Source: Acidobacteriota bacterium | GTDB taxonomy: Bacteria; Acidobacteriota; Terriglobia; Terriglobales; Acidobacteriaceae | Assembly (NCBI GenBank): GCA_021816455.1 | Contig: JAKAXU010000008.1 | Location: 1 to 64,000 of the forward strand | Direction: 5' to 3' | DNA length: 64,000 bases | Part shown: piece after piece, positions 1 to 9,553 of the stretch | How the letters are laid out: each line of letters begins with the position of its first letter | How positions within the stretch are numbered: position 1 is the stretch's first letter | Program-made: the position numbers and the translations under genes | Notes under the pieces: model-generated | Seen by the model: only the letters and a program-made list of their open reading frames with translations | What the model was told of the DNA's origin: nothing | Databases searched by the model: none

Positions 1-48
1 CGGCTCCAGCCTCATCCACTGCTTGTCGGTCAAATCGCTCGGGTACAT
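1..48 (-). CDS. IS5-family transposase, N-terminal 16 codons only
   Basis: The minus strand from an ATG at 48 reads MYPSDLTDKQWMRLEP and runs off the window. This matches the very conserved N-terminus of IS5-family DDE transposases (MYPSDLTDEQW type). Only the start is visible, so integrity of the enzyme cannot be judged. It lies just downstream of the interrupted helicase and in the same direction, so helicase transcription would read into the IS. Confidence 0.7.
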   Translation of the reverse strand, partial: MYPSDLTDKQWMRLEP

Positions 49-122
49 GCACCTACCCTATCCACCCAAACTCTCTCCGCATATTCCTTCCAAGGTTCCT
101 TCGCTAGTTTCTGGACAGGTTC
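1..122 (-). mobile_element. End of an IS5-family insertion sequence (partial)
   Basis: One end of an insertion sequence that continues beyond the left window edge. It holds the start of an IS5-type transposase gene. Reading the minus strand, helicase coding sequence stops making sense at a CTAA at 126-123, followed by GAACCTGTCC, which looks like an IS terminal repeat. IS5-group elements favour YTAR targets, and CTAA fits that. The other end and the second target copy are outside the window, so the boundary is inferred. Confidence 0.65.
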
Positions 123-3100
123 TTAGAGGCGGAACAGTCCTGAGACCAACTGCGGTCAGCGATCCGATGTCGATCCCCACTTCCATCGTGGTAGTGCAGC
201 TCAAGACATCAACGGCAGGCTTGTCCTTTCCCAAAGGAACGTCCTGAAAACGCAGCTCAAACTCCTCGGTCGTCGCGTAAACAACTCCGGTGTCTCGCTG
301 CGATAGCTGTGCCGTGTGTTCTTCCGCGGTGATATGGACGGGCCGCTGGCCCTTCAGAACCGCCCGTAGTGGCTCGCGGAAGAAGTCCTTCCTGGCCCGC
401 ATGTACGGATGTTCGGGAGGACGCGGTTCCAATTGCTTTTGTCCGCACTCGGCGCATGAGCCGAGAAATGGCTTGAGTTGCACATGGCCACAGAAAAGGC
501 ACTGAGACCAGACGTCGTCAATCGCTGTTTTGACCGTGAGCGCGTCGCCGGTGAGCAATCGCCCTGAATCGTCCGCGCTGACTGCCGTTCGCGTGAATAG
601 ATCGAAAAGCTCACGGCGTAGTTGATCGACGGTGTCCGCCTCCAGGTGCGCTCGCTTTGCGACCTCGCCGAAGAACTTCTTGAGACCGTCCTCCACACCA
701 ATCGCCTCGAAATAGGGGAACTCCTGGTAGCGCGCCGTCAGCGAAAGACTCGGGTCAAAAGCGTCGTGGTAAAGCATCTCGTGAATCCACGCCTCTGCAA
801 TCTCGGCTAACGTCTCGGCAGGGACCGCCGTCACACGACGTTCGAGCAATTTAAGTTTCGTTTTGCGCGGCTGCACCACGACCGCGCAAGCGGCGATCAG
901 CGAATAGTAGGGATCGCTGATCTGACGCAACAACGCCTGACGAAAGCGTATTGGCGGCGTGGCCTTCCACCCATCTTGAAAGGCCAAATCAAGATCGAGG
1001 TCATAGTCCCTTTCCAGTCGGTGGCAGTCTTCGAGTAGGGCCTTCTGGTCCTGCCCATCAAAGAAGTGCAGATGATGGCGTGCGCAGACCAGTACGAATG
1101 CAGCATAGAGTGTTTCGTCTGGAACGGGATCTTTGCCAATGTCCGCAAGTTCCTTCAGCGCAGCGATGAGCGCCTCACGGAGAGAATCGCGCTCTACCTC
1201 CCGCGGGAGATCGCGCGCCAGCCGAGCTGCCTTCTGCCGACCGTCGCTGAACAGGAGCGCCTTACGGCCCTCGTTGGGATGACGTTCGTCCAGCGGCTTG
1301 GTGGCAACCTGATTAACAAACTGTTCGCGGATGAGATTCGCAAATGGCTGCTCACCCTTCGTCGCCAGATCCATGATCTTGAGCGACCCGCCACTGTTCG
1401 TTCGGCGTGTGCAGACAGGACAATTCGTGAATGTGGATAGGCCTTCGTCCTCATCCGCTTCCGTCGGCCGATACACAAGTCTGAATCCGGCCGGTTCGGA
1501 CGGTTGCCGCTCCTGCAAGCGTCCAGTTGCAATATCAAGCCATACCGGTTCCACGGTCCGAACCTGATCCGGGTGCGGTTCCTCAAGGAGGAAGTGAATC
1601 TCGTGCAGAGGAGCGCCAAATTGCGAGAGCGTTCCACCATGCTCATTCCATAGAAAATCCGCCCTGCGCCCGACACCGAATGCGCGCATGAAGGACGTGC
1701 CACAGTCCCTATGAGTGAATATCTCGAAGACGCGGGCACCACATTGGCAATTGGTCCGAGGCTCCGTGTAGAAACGCCCTAGAACGGACTTTCCATCTTC
1801 TGAATACCTACGCTTAGTACATTCCTCGTTCAGGCAGGCATGGACCGAAGGAAGGCCCCGGAAGAACATGTGAACTCTCGTTGGGAGCAGTGGCTGCTCT
1901 TGTCTGCCACTTTCGTGGCGCCGGGCGAAGGATCCCAATGCAAGAAGACCGTCTGTCGCCGCCTCGGCCTCTTCCTGAGAAACGGTCGGAAAGAGCTGAT
2001 GTGCCAGTGATTCGAATGCTGTGCCGTTGCCGGCGCAGATTTCGATCAACAATTCCAACGGACCGATGCCCGTGAGTTGCTTGCCGACGTACTGCGGTCG
2101 GTCTCCATCTGGCGTTTCCCAGCCAAGTGATGCTGCAACCGAGACAAGTGCCTGCTCGATGGCTGCCTTATCGATGCTGGCGAATACAGCGGGATCGACG
2201 GCCGCAAACGCAGTTGCCTCCGCCGCCGTTCCAGGGGAGGACTTCGGTCTTCCTTCTTTTGTGCCGCGAATAACGGTAAAGGCGCCGCTCTTGCGCTTGC
2301 CGGTCATCGCCTCTCCAAACAGCTTTCCTGCCGTCTCTGCTGCGGGGCCATCGCCCAGACTCGCGCTAGTCAGGATGCACCGCATTTGGTCGCGGGAGAT
2401 TCCAAGCCTCGATTGCAGGCGCCGGATCAGAAGACCGACTTCCGCTCCCGAGACTCCGCGGTACATGTGGGCTTCATCGAGAATCAACAAAAACTGGTTG
2501 CGAGGATCGCTCGCCAGCCAGTCGCTGGTCCTGCGGAAGATAGAGCGTTCAATCGGGCGCAGCAACATATACTCGAGCATTGAGTAGTTGGTAACGAGCA
2601 GATCAGGCGGATTCTTCTGGATCTCATGGCGAGTGAGCAACTCACGATCGCCGGGCTGCGTGTTTAGACGGTTATCCCAATGTCTCGATCGGTACGTCTT
2701 TCCTGCGTTCTTGCCTGACTTATAGGTCTTAATCTCTTCTTCATCGGGAGCAAAGAATCCGATAAGGTCCTTCGCCGGCCACCGGCCCCGGTTCTTCAAT
2801 TCCTTAACCAGATTCTGCTTCTCGAGATCCTCAGATTCTTCGAGTTCGACAAAGTATTCCAGCAACGGTGCGATATTGCGGCCGTCCTTATCGTTGGTTC
2901 TTATTCCGGGATACGGCGTGCGGCTTGTGTACATGCCAAAGCGTGGGCGTCTTCCCCAGCGTGTTTCGAACAAACCAGCCATGCGCTCATCGCCGAAGAG
3001 CCTCCGAAGTCGAGACGTCTGATCGCTGACGAGCGCATTCATCGGATAGAGCAGGAGGACCCGAACACCGGGCATGGCGAACGATGCCGCACGTTCTGTC

Positions 3101-3510
3101 GCTTCCGTCACGAGCGAGCCAATCGCGGAGTAGAGGAAGGTCTCCGTTTTTCCCGAACCGGTTCCAGTGGCAACGATCAGGTCATCGGCGTTCTTTCCGA
3201 AGAACGCTTCGAGCGCATCGGCTTGGTGCCGGTAGGGAGGATAGACTCCGATGGACGGCCGAAGCGCACCCAACTCTGTAAGGAGGTCGCTGACAATCTG
3301 CGGAATCTTCAACCGAGTGAATCCATCTTCGACGGCGTAAGAGGGCGTTACCTCAACAAAAGGTCGCTGGGCTATCGAGCCGGGCTCAAGGAGCAGACGA
3401 TGGCGTTCTTCAATGAGTGCAGGATCCTTGATGTGGTACTGGGCCTCGAGGTAACGCTGAAGCCGGTTATGAATCCTCTCTGCAACCTGCTTGATTCCGA
3501 TATCGGTCAT
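58..3510 (-). pseudogene. DEAH-box helicase of a defence-like operon, 3' end lost to an IS insertion
   Basis: Large superfamily 2 helicase. The start is the ATG at 3510, which overlaps the upstream stop as ATGA. Walker A ATGTGSGKT is at about residues 114-122 and DEAH at about 345. Motif Ia and the segment after DEAH (RGVSGAEV) resemble helicases of DUF1998-associated and Druantia/Dpd-type defence loci. Three Cys-rich zinc-binding clusters follow in the second half. The helicase C domain begins (MEVGIDIGSL, then LRTVPPL), but the expected arginine-finger Q-RAGR-GR motif VI is missing. From about position 126 the frame runs into IS sequence and stops at 58. The stump of about 1128 native residues probably lacks ATPase coupling. 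Confidence 0.8.
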
Positions 3511-4523
3511 CTGTGCGTCCTTACAAACGTGCTGACGCCCAACGTGGCCAGCCGCTTTTTGATCTCTACAGCGTGCTCGTGATGAAACGTCCAAGTCTGG
3601 GGATAATACTTGCCTTCGGGCACAGCCAACTGGCCCAGTGCAGCAAAAAGCCTTTGCACCGCCTGCGGTAGTACGCTCTTCAGAACGAAAGACGCCCCAG
3701 CGAGACCGGAAATCTCCTCTACCGTGACGGACTTTTCCGCCAACAGATCGAGCCCATACATGAGCCGTCGAAGATCGACGGGCTGCATGGTCCGAATCCC
3801 GCTGATCTGGCCTTTCGCGATCTTCACGGCGTAGTGCCTCTTGCCGCCGAATGGTAGTTCCTCACGCGAGAGGTAGATACCCGAGAGTTTGTCGGTGCGG
3901 TCTACCCATCGGAACATCTGTGGAGTGGAGACCGGCCACAGTTCAGGAGCATAGATCTCGATGGTCCTTCCTGTAGGGCGATGCCGCTCATAGTTACCGG
4001 GGAACACTGACTGCGTCCACTCGCGCAGATCGTCCAGAGCGTGGCCCATCCACGCCTGCAGACTCTGTTGTGGAAGTTCGAGTTCTTGCGACAGAGCATC
4101 GCCCCTCATTCTTCTGTATGGGCCGATATGCTCAACCTGGGCCGAGCGTTCGGCGCTCAGTAAAGATGTTGGGAATCCGCCTACGAGCAGCCGCAGGTCG
4201 TCGGCAGTGCCTAAGCGCACTTCCCGTGTCGGTGCGGGCAGCCATTGCCCATTCGCCATCTCCACCAGGTCGCCACATTCCGACAGTTCCTGTAAGGCTT
4301 CCTTCAGACTCCCGCGGGATGAGTCGCCAGCGAAATGGAGGGTGCATGCGAGATTCAGCAGCCGCAAGACGTGTACCGGACGAACACCGTCGGTGAGTGC
4401 CCACGCACAACTCCGCAGCAAGGCGCAGTCTTCAGCGATCTGGTCGCAGGCTTCGCTGCCTGTTAGTTCGCGCGCAAGGATTGTGTGCGCCTCACTCTCC
4501 GTGATGGCTTGCAACTGGATCAT
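3507..4523 (-). CDS. Uncharacterised protein of the helicase operon
   Basis: A 338-residue soluble protein that I do not recognise. The ATG at 4523 forms an ATGA overlap with the upstream stop, matching the overlap style of this operon. An upstream in-frame start at 4553 is less likely. It has no clear signal peptide, membrane segment or enzyme motif. It is rich in leucine and tryptophan with helical stretches, and a middle segment contains aromatic-rich ELWPVSTPQMFRW. Placed between an AAA-like coiled-coil protein and the helicase, it may be an adaptor or target-recognition subunit. That is inference from context only. Confidence 0.7.
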   Translation of the reverse strand: MIQLQAITESEAHTILARELTGSEACDQIAEDCALLRSCAWALTDGVRPVHVLRLLNLACTLHFAGDSSRGSLKEALQELSECGDLVEMANGQWLPAPTREVRLGTADDLRLLVGGFPTSLLSAERSAQVEHIGPYRRMRGDALSQELELPQQSLQAWMGHALDDLREWTQSVFPGNYERHRPTGRTIEIYAPELWPVSTPQMFRWVDRTDKLSGIYLSREELPFGGKRHYAVKIAKGQISGIRTMQPVDLRRLMYGLDLLAEKSVTVEEISGLAGASFVLKSVLPQAVQRLFAALGQLAVPEGKYYPQTWTFHHEHAVEIKKRLATLGVSTFVRTHR

Positions 4524-6616
4524 GCGATCGACCGTCTTGCAAGAGTCACCCACTCGCCAAGTTCGCCATTGAGCGTCTTCTCGAGCCGCGTGACCTCCGC
4601 AGCACGCTCATCGTCGCTCGTGATCGAGGCCAGATACGGCACGACAATCGACCTAGTGATCGCTGCCTGCTGCGCGGATTCATCCGAGATCAACCCTGCC
4701 ACAGGGCCGGCGAGCCGCTTCGCCCTGCCGTGGAGCCGAGGAAGTTCTTCCGACATCCAATCCAGTTGTTCGCGTGCCGGCGCAACATCCAGTAGGCCGC
4801 TTGATCCGTCGACCTCTGACGAATCGCCGAGTTCTATCCGCTCCGTGAATTCGCCGTCCGCATCTGCGATTGCCAGGATGCTGTCCTTCCAGACGTCCGG
4901 CGCCACAGGAAGGGTCGTGGGCCCTTCGATAACGGTGGCTGCGAGCAGCAGATTCGTGGGCCACTGCAAGCGGGCCTCGGATTGGTAGGGGTCGGATGGA
5001 TCGATTGCTTGTGGGTGAAAGAGCGGAATAGAGGCCTTGTGATTCCTGAGCAGCCTGAGCAGAGGCAGAAGGTAGGATTCCGTAGCTCCGCGATTGATCC
5101 CGTCGAGAACAACGAGGAATGGCCCTTCATGCCCCCGCGCTGCCCTGACAATGTCGAGCAGCCCTGTAGGGTGTGGAACGAAGGCTCCATGCTCCAGTTT
5201 GCCGAACAAGTCCTGCACATCGGCTATCGCCGAGGTGACTTCCACCACAACCTGCCGACCGCCACACATCACATGTGCGTAGGCTTCGAGCGCCTCGAGC
5301 GCCAGAGTTCCGCTTACGACGGGGACAAATCCAGACGCAAATGCAGCGTGAATGGGTTGGTAGCTTGTCGTCGCAACTCCGAGCGCCCGGAGTGCTGGAA
5401 TGATCCGCGACCGCAGTTCTTTGATTTCTGCGATCTTGACTTTAGCGATAGGCCAGTCGGGCGTCCAGGTGCCTCGAAGTTGAGGCTGTGACGAACGACC
5501 TTCAAGGAATGGACGGAGAAGAGCGACATCTGCGAGCAGCGCCGGTACATTCCCGAGCATCTGTTCGACTCGGCCGGCAACGGCAGCCTCTAATCCGGAT
5601 ATCTGTTCCTTCTGTCTCGCTGCCGTCTCTTCGAGTTGCCGCTTTGCAGAGGCTAATGCTTCTTCAGTCTCCCGCCGCTCCTGACGGAGTTTCGTCACTA
5701 CCGCCTGCTCAGTCGCGTGCTCGCTCTCGATTCTCGCGCGGATCTCGTTTCGTTGCCCCTCATAAAAGTTCTGGACTTCTTTAACCACGGATGGATGATT
5801 ACGAAGACCTTTGAAGATCTCTTCAGCGAGCGAAATCACCTGTTGAGTGTCGGAGGCAAGTTGCTTCGCTCTGTTGAGACGGTAGAGTTCAAGACGCGCA
5901 CTGGCATCGGCCCCGTACTGAATCAGTTGAGCGGTGGCGTCCTCGATCACTTGCCTCGGCAGGTTCGTGCCGCTTCCCTTTAAGCGCGCGGCAGCTTCGA
6001 TTGCTCGACGCATAACCAGCTTGTCGTCATCCCAATCGACGTAGCTGTAGGGCGTCGGAGGAAGGTTTCCCGCCAGTATAGTGCGGGTTTCATCGTCGAA
6101 CGTAATTCCGAGGAAGGCATCATCGCCAAGTTGATAGCAGGCGATGCGGGCGCGATTGTTTTTCTCAAGTGTGACCTTGCCATTGTTCTCGGTAACCAGA
6201 GTGACTGGACCTACTACAAGGTCTCCGGCACAGCGAATCAGGTATTTCGGAGAGACGAGATGTGAGAGGGCGATTCCGTGGGTGAGTGCGAGACGTACCT
6301 GCTCGCAGTCGCCGAGCCCGCGGAGATCGAGGACTTCATAGGCGAGTTGCGAGTCGACCGCCATGTATTCATCAGGGCCGCCGTTCTTGACATCGTTCTG
6401 CTTGGCGTGGAACCGCACAAGCGCGTGCTCTTTGGCGCCCGCTGCACGCGGCCAGAAGATGGAACCACGACTGGGGAACTCCGACTCCGCCGCCAGGACG
6501 GCTTCCCAGGTATCGTTGGTCGCCTCGACTAAGGGGCGGATCCACGCGATCTGGTCCTCGTACTTGTCCCGTCTTGTCCCCGTAATGACGCCAATCAGTG
6601 TTCTCACGCCGAACAT
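4520..6616 (-). CDS. Coiled-coil protein with degenerate McrB-like AAA domain
   Basis: A 698-residue protein. The N-terminal third is a mixed domain of unknown type. Residues about 265-345 are a Glu/Arg/Gln-rich coiled coil. The C-terminal part resembles the AAA+ fold of McrB-like proteins: a Walker B-like hydrophobic strand ending in LVVLDGINRG, followed by leucine-rich helices. The segment where the P-loop should be (around VVSGTLALEA) lacks the Gly-Lys-Thr/Ser core, so nucleotide hydrolysis is doubtful. It is the second gene of the four-gene operon and overlaps the next by ATGA. A sensor or scaffold role in defence is inferred. Confidence 0.7.
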   Translation of the reverse strand: MFGVRTLIGVITGTRRDKYEDQIAWIRPLVEATNDTWEAVLAAESEFPSRGSIFWPRAAGAKEHALVRFHAKQNDVKNGGPDEYMAVDSQLAYEVLDLRGLGDCEQVRLALTHGIALSHLVSPKYLIRCAGDLVVGPVTLVTENNGKVTLEKNNRARIACYQLGDDAFLGITFDDETRTILAGNLPPTPYSYVDWDDDKLVMRRAIEAAARLKGSGTNLPRQVIEDATAQLIQYGADASARLELYRLNRAKQLASDTQQVISLAEEIFKGLRNHPSVVKEVQNFYEGQRNEIRARIESEHATEQAVVTKLRQERRETEEALASAKRQLEETAARQKEQISGLEAAVAGRVEQMLGNVPALLADVALLRPFLEGRSSQPQLRGTWTPDWPIAKVKIAEIKELRSRIIPALRALGVATTSYQPIHAAFASGFVPVVSGTLALEALEAYAHVMCGGRQVVVEVTSAIADVQDLFGKLEHGAFVPHPTGLLDIVRAARGHEGPFLVVLDGINRGATESYLLPLLRLLRNHKASIPLFHPQAIDPSDPYQSEARLQWPTNLLLAATVIEGPTTLPVAPDVWKDSILAIADADGEFTERIELGDSSEVDGSSGLLDVAPAREQLDWMSEELPRLHGRAKRLAGPVAGLISDESAQQAAITRSIVVPYLASITSDDERAAEVTRLEKTLNGELGEWVTLARRSIA

Positions 6617-6631
6617 CCCAATCCGCTAGAT

Positions 6632-8245
6632 TTACTTCTTCGACCGCTTTACCTCATTCACCAGCAATGGAAGCCATCGCGCTGAAGTTCCACTGGTTCT
6701 TCCTCGCAAAAATCCATTGTTTGCAGCAGCTAGACCGCGACGCAGCCAACTGCTGGCGCTAGGTTCAGGCCGACCATTAGCGAAAACCGCCCAACGCATC
6801 GTCCGGCTCACGGACGGGCTGCTCTGGGAACGATTGGGCCGTATGAACAGCAGACGAACCGAACCAAAGGCACCAGCACTGATATAAACATCGGCGTTGT
6901 CGCCCCAACATGCCAGAAGGCGGGCTTGCAACATTTGCGCCGTAAGACCGTAATCGTACTTAACGCCATCATCGGTCGTCCATTGCATATCGAACCGGAG
7001 GGAGTCGTAATCGGGAAGAACAACAATCGGCGGGAGTTCCGCTTGTCCAGGAGTCGGCTGCAAACTTACCCGTTCCTGCCATGCCGTAACCGCGATGTCT
7101 CCAATCCGTATTTGCAGGGACTGGACCGCGCCCAGTTTCTTGCGAACCTCGGCCAGGGTTGGTTCGGGCGCAGTTTCGATGCCCACGCTGCCCAAGCGAT
7201 CGTAGTTCGCTGTAAGTGTTGTCATCCCAGCGTCGCGGACCGAGAAGGTCAGATACGTTGGAGACTCCTCTGTTCGCCAGGTTGAACTCGATTCGCTTCC
7301 CAGAGGCGTCCGCAGCGACAAAGCCCCCGGCGCTTCATCCGGAGCCCATTTCACCTTCGCAATAAAGGGATGGCCTGTGGGGAAGATCGGGCCATCCGAA
7401 CTGAAGCTGTGGGGAACACCGAGGAGCGAGAGTTCGTCTGTCGGCTGTGCAAAGCTCACTTCGATCGCTTCCGCCCATCGGTCCAGCAGATTGGAGACCG
7501 CATCCGGCAGGACCATGCGCCACATCCGCCACCTGACCTTGTTGTGCGATAGGATGAAGGCTGACCCCGATGAATACATTGCGGGAGGCGCGTTCGTGGC
7601 CTCGGCCACGACTCGAATTTCAGTTCCCAGCTTGAGTTCCGCACCTGGCCTGACGCGCTCCCACTCGCCATTTCGGAACACGAAAGGCGTGCCTCGCAGA
7701 TTTAGCCCCTCACAACTTCCGCCCCATCGATCGGATAGAAGGTCGGCGGGCCATTTCCCGGTAGGGGTGGCGTCATAGGAGTTGATGCTGGGAGGGACGA
7801 CAAGACGTCCACTTCCGACGCCGGGTCGGAGTTCCATGAGGGATATGTTTCTTGAATCACTGCCGGTGACGACGTTTACCGATCCGTCTGACAATGTCCG
7901 CAGGCGAGCATTTCCGAGATCCGATATTTCGGGAAATCGCAGGAAAAGCGACCAGTTCTCCTGGTCATCCAGGCACAGATCGAATTCGCCGGTTTCATCA
8001 TCTTCCAATCCGCCTGTCCAGCCGGACGATACCTCGCCTCCAAAAGATGGATGGTAGAGGTCGCAGTCAAGCCGTCCCGCGTGTGCATTATGAGCAAAGC
8101 CGGGATAGGGTCTTAACCCCATTGCAGTCTTGTAGTGCACTGCAGCCTTGCAGACCGGGCATTCGTAGGCACGGTTTCGCTCGGTCCAACTGACCTTGTC
8201 GGCCTGGACAATTCGCCTCGTGCGTCGGTCCCTTGCGTAATCCAT
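6632..8245 (-). CDS. Zinc-finger/CoiA-like N-terminus protein, first gene of defence-like operon
   Basis: A 537-residue protein starting at the ATG at 8245. The N-terminus has CPVCKAAVHYK followed by FAHNAHAG and C-x(3)-HP, a Cys/His arrangement like the zinc-binding N-terminal region of CoiA-type competence proteins. The remaining 450 residues are beta-rich with many Ser, Thr and Pro and no recognised catalytic motif. It leads the four-gene operon (coiled-coil AAA, unknown, helicase) at 15 bp from the next gene. The role is unknown. The CoiA link rests on the first 60 residues only. Confidence 0.65.
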   Translation of the reverse strand: MDYARDRRTRRIVQADKVSWTERNRAYECPVCKAAVHYKTAMGLRPYPGFAHNAHAGRLDCDLYHPSFGGEVSSGWTGGLEDDETGEFDLCLDDQENWSLFLRFPEISDLGNARLRTLSDGSVNVVTGSDSRNISLMELRPGVGSGRLVVPPSINSYDATPTGKWPADLLSDRWGGSCEGLNLRGTPFVFRNGEWERVRPGAELKLGTEIRVVAEATNAPPAMYSSGSAFILSHNKVRWRMWRMVLPDAVSNLLDRWAEAIEVSFAQPTDELSLLGVPHSFSSDGPIFPTGHPFIAKVKWAPDEAPGALSLRTPLGSESSSTWRTEESPTYLTFSVRDAGMTTLTANYDRLGSVGIETAPEPTLAEVRKKLGAVQSLQIRIGDIAVTAWQERVSLQPTPGQAELPPIVVLPDYDSLRFDMQWTTDDGVKYDYGLTAQMLQARLLACWGDNADVYISAGAFGSVRLLFIRPNRSQSSPSVSRTMRWAVFANGRPEPSASSWLRRGLAAANNGFLRGRTSGTSARWLPLLVNEVKRSKK

Positions 8246-8336
8246 TGAGTAAAATCAGGATACATCTGTGCCACCGGGAACCCTGCATTTTCTTTAATTT
8301 ACTGGCTTGCGGAGGTCACGCTTCGGGCGATCAGAC

Positions 8337-8942
8337 TCACGCAACTCTCAGATGGGTTCCCCGCCTTACCTCTGCGCCAGGCACGAACTCATTCTGGGCT
8401 ACCGCCGCCTTGATTGCATCGTTGTCCGGCCATGCCTCTTGGACGGAAGATTCAAGCGACTTGGCAAGTTCTTCCGGCAGCATGGAGAGGATTCTCTCCC
8501 AGACAACTCCATCAATCCGCGCAACAATCGTGGAGTAGCACTTCGGCACCGCGGTCTCGTCGGTAATTCGCACAGAATCCTGGCTGTTCTTCTGCGCACG
8601 CAACGTGAACTGATAACCTTCGATCTTTTTCAAATCTCGGCTGAGCAGGTAGTAGAGCACCATGTTCTTGGTTCGCTCCACCTTGCCAGCTGCGGCCCGA
8701 GCTCGGTCAGCAAGCCGCGCGGACTCGCTCCGGCAATACCGTTCGCGGGCTTCCATAATGCGCACAAAGCGGCCGATCCGGTCGACCTTCTCGCCGTGCG
8801 CCTCGCAGAATTGCTGGAACCGAGCAACCAGATCTTCCGCTGCCTGACCTTCTGACTCAACCTGCCCTTCGATCTCTTCGAGGAGTCCGTCTAGCTCCAC
8901 GTCGATTTCAAAAAGCGAGCTTGTTTCCGCAATCGATGCCAT
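8337..8942 (-). CDS. Siphovirus Gp157-like protein
   Basis: A 201-residue protein with an ATG at 8942 preceded by a good GGAGGA ribosome site. It is helical with heptad-like spacing, and the middle (RYCRSESARLADRARAAAGKVERTKN) and the QF-LR-Q-N-DSV strand match the Gp157 family of phage and mobile-element proteins. That family was named for a phage protein linked to resistance and is often found beside recombination genes. The exact biochemical role is not established. It sits next to RNase HI and upstream of the defence operon. Confidence 0.75.
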   Translation of the reverse strand: MASIAETSSLFEIDVELDGLLEEIEGQVESEGQAAEDLVARFQQFCEAHGEKVDRIGRFVRIMEARERYCRSESARLADRARAAAGKVERTKNMVLYYLLSRDLKKIEGYQFTLRAQKNSQDSVRITDETAVPKCYSTIVARIDGVVWERILSMLPEELAKSLESSVQEAWPDNDAIKAAVAQNEFVPGAEVRRGTHLRVA

Positions 8943-8983
8943 CTGTGTTCCTCCTTCTGAACGTTCTGAATTCTTCGCCGGCA

Positions 8984-9442
8984 TTAAGCTGCTACCTTTT
9001 GTTGCACCCACAGAGAGCGGGAGGCTTCATAGGCCAGTTCGTCGGCACGGCTCTGATCGCGATGCCCGCTGTGACCTCTGATCCACTTCCATCGGATAGG
9101 AAGACTTCTGTTCAGCTCAATCAGCTCCGTCCACAATTCGCGGTGCTGCAGTTGGGTTCCGCGCCGGTTTCGCCAGCCTTGGCGCTGCCAGCGGAAGACA
9201 AATGCCCGCATTCCATAGATCAAGTATTCGGAGTCTGAGTGAAGCTCGATTCGCGCTCGGCCTTCCACCGACCGAAGCGCCTGAACCGCCGCAACAAGTT
9301 CCATCTCGGAGATAGTCGTCCAGGGATGGGCGCCCGACATCTCCCAACGTTCCTTACCCTGGATTACGACGACGCCCCATCCGCCTGGGCCCGGATTGCC
9401 GATCGCGGAGCCGTCCGTGAAAATGCGATAAGTCTGATCCAC
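8984..9442 (-). CDS. rnhA: Ribonuclease HI
   Basis: Degrades RNA in RNA-DNA hybrids. The start is the GTG at 9442, chosen because AAGGAGG lies 8 bases upstream; upstream ATGs lack such a site. The 152-residue product has the four acidic residues of the active site in order: FTDGS, the E in SEMELVAAV, the D in HSDSEY and the D in RADELA. The GNPGPGGWG segment is typical of the family. On a mobile element it could remove primers or R-loops during element replication, and it is notable next to an element with its own primase and a polymerase-like gene. Confidence 0.92.
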   Translation of the reverse strand: MDQTYRIFTDGSAIGNPGPGGWGVVVIQGKERWEMSGAHPWTTISEMELVAAVQALRSVEGRARIELHSDSEYLIYGMRAFVFRWQRQGWRNRRGTQLQHRELWTELIELNRSLPIRWKWIRGHSGHRDQSRADELAYEASRSLWVQQKVAA

Positions 9443-9553
9443 AGAGGGCCTCCTTCCCCCAAACCAATTTGGGGCGTTCATCGAACGACTGGGGTGAGAT
9501 CGAGTTCCGGGTCTACCAGAGCGAACACTCCGCAAGCTCTCGGGCCTTTGAGA

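Noticed and set aside
58-8245. Assignment to DISARM, Druantia or Dpd
   Set aside because: Only the helicase resembles those systems. No phospholipase-D protein, DUF4338 protein, queuosine-type enzyme or methylase partner was seen in the operon.
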